Below, piece by piece: positions 1-5,934 of a DNA stretch of 9,144 nucleotides. The notes beneath the pieces were generated by a model. The model had not been told where the DNA came from. It made no database searches and saw nothing but the letters and a program-made list of their open reading frames with translations. Source of the stretch: Candidatus Woesearchaeota archaeon (GTDB lineage: Archaea; Nanoarchaeota; Nanoarchaeia; Woesearchaeales; GW2011-AR4); assembly GCA_023259315.1 (NCBI GenBank), contig JAHFQL010000045.1:1-9144 (forward strand). Reading direction: 5' to 3'. A program made the position numbers and the translations under genes. Within the stretch, counting starts at the first letter, position 1, and each line of letters begins with the position of its first letter.

Positions 1-1973
1 GATTCCAAAGCGCTTTGGAATGATCTCATCTTACCACCTTCCTTACCTACAGGAAATAATGTGTGGGGTTCTCCATCCATTTTTCTCACTTTAGCTTTTT
101 CCGGCCTTCCCATTCTCGCTCCAATGAAAGTTCCGGATTTATCTCTTAATTTTATTTTTGATGCAAGATTTATTATCTCAAGAACATCTTCAGATTCAAT
201 ATCCTTATAAGTTTCATAGAAATTTTTTCCATTAAGGCTGAAGAGATTGTAAAAAATTTCTGCCTCTTCTTTTTCTATGACAGTTAATTCATTATTCACA
301 AAAATATGAGGAACTCCAAGAATCTCCAATACTCTTTTGCCGACTTCGTTTTTTGGCAATATCATTTTGATTATATTATTGTTTTCAAATTCTATTTTTG
401 CTGACGCAAACCATTTGATAATTTCCGTAAAATCCGCTCTTGAGATTGTCTTCCAATGATAAGTGTAATATGGGTGAAGCGGCACTTGCAGGCTTTTACT
501 TAGAATTATTGCCGTCTTCCCGTCGGGTTTTTCTGTAAGATAATTTCTTATTAATCTTTCAAGATGTTCCTGATTTATATTTGTAAGCTGTGAAAGTTTG
601 TAGTAATCGAGCGCTCCAAATAAGTTTACCATCTCCTTCTCAACTTCAAGCACCCACCACTCTTCGCAGTAGCCCGCCGGCACCAGAGTATGCGCCCTGT
701 TATAAAAATCCCCGTAACTTACTAAGATGTCACCCAAGAATAAAATCTCCTTAATTGAATTTGAAAATTGTTTTGCTTTCTGCTCTGTGTCAATTAAGAC
801 CACGCTGCCGTCATTTAATTTTACTATCGGCCCTTCTATAGTATCACAAATTGTTATAGCTGTTGCCTTGCCCGGCCTTTCAACTTTTAATTGTGTCCCG
901 ATTGCAAGATATTTGTTAAGGACTATCATGGTTGCCGGATGGATTGCTGTCGCTGAATATCCTGATGTCCTGCACCTCCCATATCTTAATCTGAATCCGC
1001 CGACGGCAGAAGGGTGTCCCAGAACAGGCCTGCCGGCAACTAAATCCTGTATGTAAGTGTAGATGGGAACTATCCCTTTTTTGGAAAATTTTTCTTTTGC
1101 TTTTATTTCTTTTTGAAGGGAAATAAATTCCTGCAGGAATGCCCAGTGCCCCAAATCAAATTGCTCACTCCATTTCTTCGTTTGTGACCATACTTTCGCG
1201 GCTTTTTGCGCAACACATTCACCTAAAACAAGGCAGGGCCCGCTCCTGATTCTGTTTGTTTCTATTCTTCCAATATCTTTATAATTAGAAACTTCAATAT
1301 CTTCTGAAGGGTCGCCGTCTATTTCAACAGGAAGATTGCTGACTAAGAATCTTATTTCTTTTTCGCTTGGAAGGTATTGGAGGTTTGTGACACGCTCATG
1401 ATAATCGTAAAGCTCGGTTACCATTCTCCTTATTTCTTTTTCCGAAGGGTCATAAACATCATAGCCCATATTTTTTCTTATGTAGTCTGCCAGAACTACG
1501 CTCACTGCACCAGCTGTTCCACCGGCGCTTCTTATGGGCCCGGCGTACATCAAAGCAAGATATTCCTTTCCGTCATTTCTTTTTTTAACTTTTAGCTCAA
1601 CGAATCCTTCGAGGGGTGAAGCTACAACGCCGAGCGTCAGGTAAGCCAACCCAACCCTGATTCCGGTCTCCATTGCTTCCTTTTTTGTTTCAAATTTGCA
1701 GAATTTTTCCTGCGTTATTTCCAAAGAAATTGTGAGAGCCACCCTCCAGTCAAGTTTGCCGTATTCCAGTTCCAGCTCCTTTATTCTTTTGGGTATTCCC
1801 TTATTCATTATTTGCGGTGCCGCAACGCTGACAAGCCCCTCAACTCGTTCAGCCATATTTTTTGCAAGAGGTATGTTTACCGTTTCTTCCGGGTCATAGC
1901 CTTTTGACCTCGCAATATTGGCTATCCTGTAAGTTTCTTCGATACTTTTTGTGTAGATTTCTTGATTTACCAT
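1..1973 (-). CDS. polC: DNA polymerase D large subunit DP2, N-terminal part (runs off the window)
   Basis: This is the catalytic polymerase subunit of the archaeal replicative PolD. The open frame reads 657 residues from ATG 1973 to the left edge without a stop; DP2 is usually about 1,100-1,300 residues, so roughly half is present. Recognisable DP2 blocks, in order, are an N-terminal ARSKGYDPEE and PLAKNMAERVEGLV region (residues 21-48), RSAGGTAGA (148-156), AGRPVLGHPSAVGGFRLRYG (313-332), IHPATM (344-349), LFLGDILVSYGDFYNRAH (411-428) with AGYCEEWW (433-440), and ARMGRPEKAK (619-628). The aspartates of the polymerase active site and the zinc fingers lie beyond the edge. No intein interrupts the visible part, although DP2 is a known intein host. 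The start follows the DP1 stop by one base (TAAGATG), with no clear Shine-Dalgarno, so translational coupling is likely. Identification is secure from the motifs. Confidence 0.97.
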   Translation of the reverse strand, partial: MVNQEIYTKSIEETYRIANIARSKGYDPEETVNIPLAKNMAERVEGLVSVAAPQIMNKGIPKRIKELELEYGKLDWRVALTISLEITQEKFCKFETKKEAMETGIRVGLAYLTLGVVASPLEGFVELKVKKRNDGKEYLALMYAGPIRSAGGTAGAVSVVLADYIRKNMGYDVYDPSEKEIRRMVTELYDYHERVTNLQYLPSEKEIRFLVSNLPVEIDGDPSEDIEVSNYKDIGRIETNRIRSGPCLVLGECVAQKAAKVWSQTKKWSEQFDLGHWAFLQEFISLQKEIKAKEKFSKKGIVPIYTYIQDLVAGRPVLGHPSAVGGFRLRYGRCRTSGYSATAIHPATMIVLNKYLAIGTQLKVERPGKATAITICDTIEGPIVKLNDGSVVLIDTEQKAKQFSNSIKEILFLGDILVSYGDFYNRAHTLVPAGYCEEWWVLEVEKEMVNLFGALDYYKLSQLTNINQEHLERLIRNYLTEKPDGKTAIILSKSLQVPLHPYYTYHWKTISRADFTEIIKWFASAKIEFENNNIIKMILPKNEVGKRVLEILGVPHIFVNNELTVIEKEEAEIFYNLFSLNGKNFYETYKDIESEDVLEIINLASKIKLRDKSGTFIGARMGRPEKAKVRKMDGEPHTLFPVGKEGGKMRSFQSALE

Positions 1974-1974
1974 C

Positions 1975-3480
1975 TTACTGGCCGAACTTCAGGATTTTTA
2001 CGTCCCGTGTTTTAAGGTTCACAATTGGAACTCTGCTTGGCTCCGGGTTATGCCCAACTTTTTCCTGGAATATTGTCTTGCCCTGCCAGCAGCTGCCGCA
2101 GATTAATGTTGTGTTTCTGTAATTTGCTGTAACTGATTTATGGATATGCCCGCTCAGGAAAAAATCCGGTATTCTGTCTATGACTAAAGGGTCTCTTTTT
2201 GCGTCCGGAATGTAAAGCGTTGATGTGTGTGTTGGAGCGAGATGCCTTCTTTTCAACAAAAATTTCATTATCAGGTCTGCCCTGTCATAACCTCCCTGGT
2301 TTCTCAAAGAGTCAACCTGGGCTACAAAATAATCGAAGGAGTAGCCATGGTACATCATAACATCAAAGCCCGGAAAATTTTCTGAAGAGTGTATATTAAT
2401 CATCGAAGGGTTTGAAACCATAATTGCATTGTTTAATTCGTGCATTGGCTTTGCATAATCTTTTGACAAAATTGGCTGTGGCTCTGAAATTCTCATTGCA
2501 TCGTGGTTCCCGGGGCATATAATTAGAGGAATATGCTGGGGTATCTGCCTCAGCAGCCCTGCGCATTCTTTATACTGCTGGTAAATATCTTTGATGAGCA
2601 GCTCCTTGTCCTGCTCAGGGTAAATACCAACACCGTCAACCAAATCCCCAGCAATGAAAATATACTCTACATTTTTTGATATGTTCCTTTGCTGCTCATT
2701 TCCCATTTCGCCGTTTATCCACCTCAGGAATTTCTCAAAATCTTCCGGCAGGAATTTTGAAGAACCGACATGAAGGTCTGACAGGAACAGAGCATATTTC
2801 TCATCGTCAGACTTCTTCAATTCTTTGGTTGTGGGAACGTCTGGCCAGATTATATTATTTGCAAAAATCAATGTGTCAACGTTTACCCCGACAACACCTA
2901 TGACTTCGTCCAGAACAACATCCTTTGCCTCGTTATAAAGTGCCGGCTTGTTCTTGTTTACCAATACTCTCCTCCTACCAGTTGGGTCTTCAAGCACAAA
3001 TAGAATATTTCCGTTCTTGGTTGTTTGCTTATCACTAACAATCCCTATGATTACTGCAGGCTCTTTATCTTTCTTGTTCATAATTTTGCTGATAGAAACC
3101 GTGCTTTTAAGCTCCTGCCTCTGCTTTAAAATTTTTTCTATTGCCCTGTACCTGTTGTTAAAGTAATCAACAAAATCCTGAATGTCCCTTTTTTTTGATT
3201 CTTCTTTGTAAGAATAGACTATTTTGATATTGTTCTCTTTTATTTTTGGCTGCGGTAATTTGGCTTCTGTTTCCTGCTGTTGACCACCACCAATTAATTC
3301 CTTTAAATCTATGCTTGCAACTGCCAAGTCTTCTGTTTTATTTTTTTTTAATATCTCAAAAATTTTTGAGATTTGCCCCTCGTCTTCTATGTGGCTTAAT
3401 AATTCTGAGCTTAACAAAATTCCATTTTTTAGAAATATATCGATAATGTTTCTTTTTTTCCTGATTAGTTCCTGCTCCAT
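1975..3480 (-). CDS. polB: DNA polymerase D small subunit DP1 (3'-5' proofreading exonuclease)
   Basis: The 501-residue protein has the DP1 layout. A helical N-terminal domain (about 1-60) is followed by a short low-complexity linker (GGGQQQE, 64-70), an OB-fold region (about 125-215, containing VIIGIVSDKQ and LEDPTGRRRVLV), and a calcineurin-like phosphoesterase domain (about 228-500). All metal-binding phosphoesterase motifs are visible: DLH (235-237), GDLVDG (278-283), GNHD (324-327), YHG (377-379) and GHIH (444-447), so the Mre11-like 3'-5' exonuclease should be active. In eukaryotic B subunits these motifs have decayed. It is shorter than Pyrococcus DP1 (about 610), mainly through a shorter N-terminal part. 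It lies between cdc6 (10-nt gap) and DP2 (1-nt gap). ATG 3480 is chosen because AGGGAG lies 6 nt upstream. Confidence 0.96.
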   Translation of the reverse strand: MEQELIRKKRNIIDIFLKNGILLSSELLSHIEDEGQISKIFEILKKNKTEDLAVASIDLKELIGGGQQQETEAKLPQPKIKENNIKIVYSYKEESKKRDIQDFVDYFNNRYRAIEKILKQRQELKSTVSISKIMNKKDKEPAVIIGIVSDKQTTKNGNILFVLEDPTGRRRVLVNKNKPALYNEAKDVVLDEVIGVVGVNVDTLIFANNIIWPDVPTTKELKKSDDEKYALFLSDLHVGSSKFLPEDFEKFLRWINGEMGNEQQRNISKNVEYIFIAGDLVDGVGIYPEQDKELLIKDIYQQYKECAGLLRQIPQHIPLIICPGNHDAMRISEPQPILSKDYAKPMHELNNAIMVSNPSMINIHSSENFPGFDVMMYHGYSFDYFVAQVDSLRNQGGYDRADLIMKFLLKRRHLAPTHTSTLYIPDAKRDPLVIDRIPDFFLSGHIHKSVTANYRNTTLICGSCWQGKTIFQEKVGHNPEPSRVPIVNLKTRDVKILKFGQ

Positions 3481-3486
3481 TTTATA

Positions 3487-3492
3487 CTCCCT
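3487..3492 (-). promoter_or_regulatory. Shine-Dalgarno for DP1
   Basis: AGGGAG on the minus strand overlaps the TAG stop of cdc6 and stands 6 nt before the DP1 ATG. It is the clearest ribosome binding site on the replication side and fixes the DP1 start. It suggests that DP1 is translated by re-initiation from the cdc6 message. Confidence 0.7.
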
Positions 3493-4699
3493 AAATTCGG
3501 ATATTTTCTTCCAATATATTTTTAATTCTTGGCAGAATGTTTTCAGGTATTTCTATAGATATTTCCCTAGTTCTCCCATACCTCCCCTTGGAAATTACTT
3601 TTGCGTTAACTATCCCAAGCATGTCGAACTCAGATATTATGTCTGATATTCTCCTTTGGGTAAGGATACTTGTGTTTGTTTTGTTGCATAGGGATTTGTA
3701 AACTTCATAAACTTCGCCAGTGAATATGTTGTTGTTTCTTTTTGGGTTTACCAGAATTATTGCATAAAGTAGTATTTGATATTGTTTCGGTTGTGTTGTT
3801 ACTATGTCTATTATTCTGTCCTTGTCTATTTTTTCTTCTGCTTCGTCAATGTGGGATATGTTTATTTTCTTTGAGCTTTTTCTGTCAGCCACTTCACCGG
3901 CAACCCTTAATAGTTCCAAAGCCCTCCTGGCGTCCCCGTGGTCGCGGGCAGCGTATGCGGCGCATTTTTCCACCACGCCCTGCTCCACAGCGTCTTTGTT
4001 GAACGCGATTTCCGACCTTTGCTTGAGTATGGTTTGAATTTGAAATGCATTGTACGGCGGAAAAACAATTTCCTCCTCTGACAGGGAAGACCTGACTCTC
4101 GGGTCAAGATTATCAACAAACATAACATCATTAGATATCCCGATTATTGAAATTTGTGATTCGGGGTTTTCTTCATTTATTCTTGTTAAGTTGTATAGTG
4201 CGTTGTCCCCCGTTTTGCTAACGAGCTGGTCTATCTCATCCAAAACCAAGATGTAGTTTTGTTTTTGTTTGTTTAGTGCCCTGAAAAATATTTTATAAAC
4301 TTCTTCTGTCGGCAATCCTGTCGGTGGTATTGATTTACCAAGCTCGCGAGCAAGCTGGGCGATTAACCTGTACTCCGTGTCTGTACTCCGCTTTAGCTTG
4401 CAATTAATATATATAACTTTCAGAGGAATGTTTTCCCGCTCTGCTGCCTCAGTAAGCTTTTGGGTTGTGTGCTTAACTGTAAGTGTTTTGCCAGTGCCGG
4501 TTTTACCATAAATAAAGATATTAGACGGCTTGTCTTTTTTTAAAGCTGGGGCGAGTATATTAGCTATTTGTTTTGTTTGTTCTTCCCTGTGCAAGACGTT
4601 TTCGGGAATATATGTTGATTGAAGTACTTTTTTATCAAAAAAGACACTTTCCTTCCTCAGAAACACCTCAAAGAACGTTTCCAACCCACCATCTTCCAT
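3491..4699 (-). CDS. cdc6: Origin recognition / replication initiator Orc1/Cdc6
   Basis: The 402-residue AAA+ initiator binds origin recognition boxes and loads the MCM helicase. An N-terminal lead with the typical SVFFDKKVLQSTYIPENVLHREEQ-type sequence (about 18-41) precedes the ATPase core. The core shows Walker A GKTGTGKT (65-72), Walker B LVLDEID (151-157), sensor 1 around N190 (IGISND), the DPRVRSSL box (199-206; R201 and R203 are arginine-finger candidates) and sensor 2 GDARRALELL (255-264). The C-terminal 100 residues look like the winged-helix DNA-binding domain, with RRISDIISEFDMLGIV (349-364) as likely recognition helix and GRYGRTREI (372-380) as wing. Length is normal for the family. 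It is the first gene of the cdc6-DP1-DP2 operon and reads away from the adjacent origin-like sequence, the usual place for an Orc1 gene. Whether it is the only Orc1 of the organism cannot be seen here. Confidence 0.97.
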   Translation of the reverse strand: MEDGGLETFFEVFLRKESVFFDKKVLQSTYIPENVLHREEQTKQIANILAPALKKDKPSNIFIYGKTGTGKTLTVKHTTQKLTEAAERENIPLKVIYINCKLKRSTDTEYRLIAQLARELGKSIPPTGLPTEEVYKIFFRALNKQKQNYILVLDEIDQLVSKTGDNALYNLTRINEENPESQISIIGISNDVMFVDNLDPRVRSSLSEEEIVFPPYNAFQIQTILKQRSEIAFNKDAVEQGVVEKCAAYAARDHGDARRALELLRVAGEVADRKSSKKINISHIDEAEEKIDKDRIIDIVTTQPKQYQILLYAIILVNPKRNNNIFTGEVYEVYKSLCNKTNTSILTQRRISDIISEFDMLGIVNAKVISKGRYGRTREISIEIPENILPRIKNILEENIRI

Positions 4700-4702
4700 A
4701 AA

Positions 4703-4722
4703 TTTCCAAGAGAAACGGAGGT
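4703..4722 (+). promoter_or_regulatory. Degenerate ORB-like site in the cdc6 5' region
   Basis: TTTCCAAGAGAAACGGAGGT matches the right-hand ORB copy (4860-4879) at 14 of 20 positions. It has the TTTCCA...GAAAC core followed by purine/G-rich sequence, which is the general form of archaeal ORBs. It lies between the cdc6 TATA box and its ATG, so bound Orc1 could block its own transcription. It is weaker than the two main copies. Confidence 0.5.
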
Positions 4723-4729
4723 ATTTAAA
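4722..4729 (-). promoter_or_regulatory. TATA box of the cdc6-DP1-DP2 operon
   Basis: TTTAAATA on the minus strand is centred about 26 nt upstream of the cdc6 ATG, the normal archaeal TATA-to-start distance, so transcription should begin at or within a few bases of the ATG (leaderless). No Shine-Dalgarno precedes the ATG, which agrees. A second candidate, TTATAAAA (4737-4744, minus), is about 41 nt upstream and would give a leader of roughly 15 nt. Confidence 0.6.
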
Positions 4730-4750
4730 CGTTTGGTTTTATAATCCCAC

Positions 4751-4772
4751 CCCACCATTTCCTATGGAAATT
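4751..4772 (-). repeat. Left origin recognition box (ORB-like), minus orientation
   Basis: On the minus strand this reads AATTTCCATAGGAAA followed by TGGTGGG, and the G-rich run continues as GTGGGATT. The near-palindromic TTTCC/GGAAA core plus G-string is the form of Orc1-binding ORBs in Pyrococcus and Sulfolobus. The first 15 bases are identical to the right copy in the opposite orientation. Its G tail points away from the AT-rich element and abuts the cdc6 promoter region. Confidence 0.8.
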
Positions 4773-4857
4773 ACATTCCTTCTTTATATTTAGATTATAT
4801 ATATTATATTTCTATATAGAAAATATTTTAATAATAATACAAAAAAACAAAAAAAAC
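4773..4857. other. AT-rich duplex unwinding element
   Basis: These are 85 bases with 10 G or C. The left third is pyrimidine-rich (CTTCTTTATATTTAG), the centre is TA-step rich (ATTATATATATTATATT), and the right end carries two A-tracts of 7 and 8 broken by single C. It is bounded exactly by the inverted ORB copies, as expected of the site where Orc1 melts the duplex. Confidence 0.75.
4809..4822. repeat. 14-bp perfect palindrome at the centre of the origin
   Basis: TTTCTATATAGAAA equals its own reverse complement. Its centre (4815.5) is within half a base of the midpoint between the two ORB copies (4815). Its arms TTTC/GAAA resemble the ORB core arms, with TATATA in place of CATAG. With a one-base bulge at 4823 the arms extend by three more pairs. 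Confidence 0.7.
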
Positions 4858-4947
4858 AATTTCCATAGGAAACTATGGTGTTGGTGAACCCAACAAAACA
4901 AAACCCACAAAAACACGTCAAAATATATAAAAATTATTTTAATAATA
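4824..4947 (+). repeat. Pair of 13-nt AT direct repeats
   Basis: TATTTTAATAATA occurs at 4824-4836 inside the unwinding element and again at 4935-4947, 111 bp downstream in the same orientation and on the other side of the right ORB. Both copies lie in very AT-rich DNA, so chance is a real alternative. The second copy may mark a second easily melted patch. Confidence 0.4.
4858..4879 (+). repeat. Right origin recognition box (ORB-like), plus orientation
   Basis: AATTTCCATAGGAAA is followed by CTATGGT and then GTTGGTG, giving the same 15-base core as the left copy in inverted orientation and a looser G-rich tail pointing away from the AT-rich element. The core-plus-tail form and symmetric placement support an Orc1 binding site. 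Confidence 0.8.
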
Positions 4948-4974
4948 TTTTATGGGGTATGGAGTTAGAAAAAG

Positions 4975-4991
4975 AATCCTACCCACCATTT
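4975..4991 (-). repeat. ORB half-site (G-rich tail copy)
   Basis: The minus strand reads AAATGGTGGGTAGGATT. This matches the tail of the left ORB (AAATGGTGGGGTGGGATT) apart from one missing base and one substitution. The TTTCC arm is not conserved (TTGTCAAGTT upstream), so this is a partial or decayed box, about 100 bp to the right of the right ORB. Confidence 0.45.
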
Positions 4992-5020
4992 AACTTGACA
5001 AACCCCAACCGGAGTTAAAT
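4988..5020. promoter_or_regulatory. Inverted repeat next to the sugar-operon TATA box, possible operator
   Basis: ATTTAACT (4988-4995) and AGTTAAAT (5013-5020) form a perfect 8-bp inverted repeat with a 17-bp spacer. The right arm touches the TATA box and covers the position of the BRE, where a bound regulator would block TBP/TFB. No regulator gene is in the window, so a partner cannot be named. Confidence 0.35.
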
Positions 5021-5027
5021 TTATAAA
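5020..5027 (+). promoter_or_regulatory. TATA box of the sugar operon
   Basis: TTTATAAA is centred about 26 nt before ATG 5050, with purine-rich BRE-like sequence upstream (CGGAGTTAAA). The spacing predicts a leaderless transcript, consistent with no Shine-Dalgarno before the ATG. It diverges from the cdc6 promoter across the origin. Confidence 0.65.
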
Positions 5028-5049
5028 GTTTGGTTATGGACTTAGAAAT

Positions 5050-5934
5050 ATGCAAATTTTGGTAACTGGGGGTGCTGGTTTTATAGGAAGTCATCTTGTA
5101 GACCTTCTTTCCCAAGATGCCGGTAGCAGGATTACAATTCTGGACAATTTTTACAGGGGGAGTATTGACAATATAAAACACCATCTAAAAAATAAAAATA
5201 TAACCTTAGTGGATGGAGACATAAGGAATTTTAAAACATTCAAAAATATTGGAAAATTTGATGTTGTCTACCATCTTGCGGCACAGTCAAACGTCATCGG
5301 CTCTTTTCTAAATCCAGATTACGCTTTTTCTTCAAATATCGGCGGTACATACAATTTGCTGAAATTCCTCGGCGGGCAGAATGCAAGGTTGATTTTCTCT
5401 TCGTCAAGGGAAGTTTACGGAAATCCAAATCACATTCCTGTAGACGAAAACCACCCTTTGCAGCCAATAAATCTTTATGGAGCAACAAAAGTTGCCGGTG
5501 AAATGCTGTGCAGGACCAATAAAAATCTGCGCCTTACAATTTTGAGGATAAGCAACGTGTACGGTACAAGAGACCGAGAAAGGGTCATTCCAATTTTCCT
5601 CAACAACGCAATGAAGAACAAAGATTTGAATCTTTTTGGGGGCAAGCAGGTAATGGATTTTGTGTGGGTTGGTGATGTTGTTGGCGCAATGGTGGAAATA
5701 TCAAATAACAGCAATTACTCTGGGAAGACTATAAATATAGGGACGGGAATTGGAATTTCAATAGGAGAATTGGCAAAAAAAATAATTGTGCTTGCAAAAT
5801 CAAAATCAAAAATAGTAAAAAACCCCCAAAGACCCGTTGATGTTAAAAAATTTATATGCAAAAGCAATTTAATAAAATTAAAAACGACAAAACTTGATGA
5901 AGGATTAAAGAGGATGATTAAGGGATGGAACTGA
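5050..5934 (+). CDS. NAD-dependent sugar epimerase/dehydratase (extended SDR family)
   Basis: The 294-residue protein is an extended short-chain dehydrogenase acting on nucleotide sugars. It has the N-terminal Rossmann motif GGAGFIGSH (7-15), acidic D32 ending strand 2 (NAD rather than NADP preference), GDI (56-58), HLAAQ (75-79), the catalytic serine region SSS (117-119), the Tyr-Lys pair YGATK (Y143, K147) and RISNVYG (166-172). It resembles UDP-glucose/UDP-GalNAc 4-epimerases and related dehydratases most, but the substrate cannot be read from sequence. It is slightly short for the family (usually 305-340); the missing part is in the C-terminal substrate domain. ATG 5050 is chosen because the Rossmann strand begins directly after it and the TATA box is about 26 nt upstream. 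The last 10 bases overlap the next gene. Confidence 0.92.
   Translation: MQILVTGGAGFIGSHLVDLLSQDAGSRITILDNFYRGSIDNIKHHLKNKNITLVDGDIRNFKTFKNIGKFDVVYHLAAQSNVIGSFLNPDYAFSSNIGGTYNLLKFLGGQNARLIFSSSREVYGNPNHIPVDENHPLQPINLYGATKVAGEMLCRTNKNLRLTILRISNVYGTRDRERVIPIFLNNAMKNKDLNLFGGKQVMDFVWVGDVVGAMVEISNNSNYSGKTINIGTGIGISIGELAKKIIVLAKSKSKIVKNPQRPVDVKKFICKSNLIKLKTTKLDEGLKRMIKGWN

Larger units (their letters stand above)
4700..5010. other. Candidate chromosomal replication origin (oriC)
   Basis: The gap lies between divergent genes, next to cdc6, and contains no ORF of note. It holds two inverted 15-bp ORB-like dyads flanking an 85-bp stretch that is only about 12% G+C (10 of 85 by count), a central palindrome, a degenerate third ORB-like site, A-tracts and an A/C-only strand segment. 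Archaeal origins in Pyrococcus and Sulfolobus have this plan: ORBs on both sides of an AT-rich unwinding element beside orc1/cdc6. The call rests on architecture and gene context, not on a database match. Confidence 0.85.

Noticed and set aside
727..1056. Open frame on the plus strand opposite DP2
   Set aside because: It lies wholly antisense to a region with strong DP2 motifs and shows no recognisable domain or promoter.
1..1973. Intein or frameshift in DP2
   Set aside because: The frame reads through 657 residues with family blocks in order and no insertion or break.
4879..4895. Small hairpin TGTTGG-tgaac-CCAACA beside the right ORB
   Set aside because: A 6-bp stem with no T-run and no gene ending there does not make a terminator. 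It may be incidental to the G-rich ORB tail.
4837..4916. Repeated CAAAA-type units as a CRISPR array or tandem repeat
   Set aside because: Units are irregular, 4-9 bases long, with no spacer structure; simple A/C bias explains them.
5028..5035. GTTTGGTT shared with 4731-4738
   Set aside because: An 8-base match near both TATA boxes is short and in a different orientation relative to each gene, so chance is likely.
4700..5049. tRNA or small RNA gene in the intergenic gap
   Set aside because: There is no cloverleaf-compatible or GC-rich block; the gap is AT-rich with origin and promoter features only.
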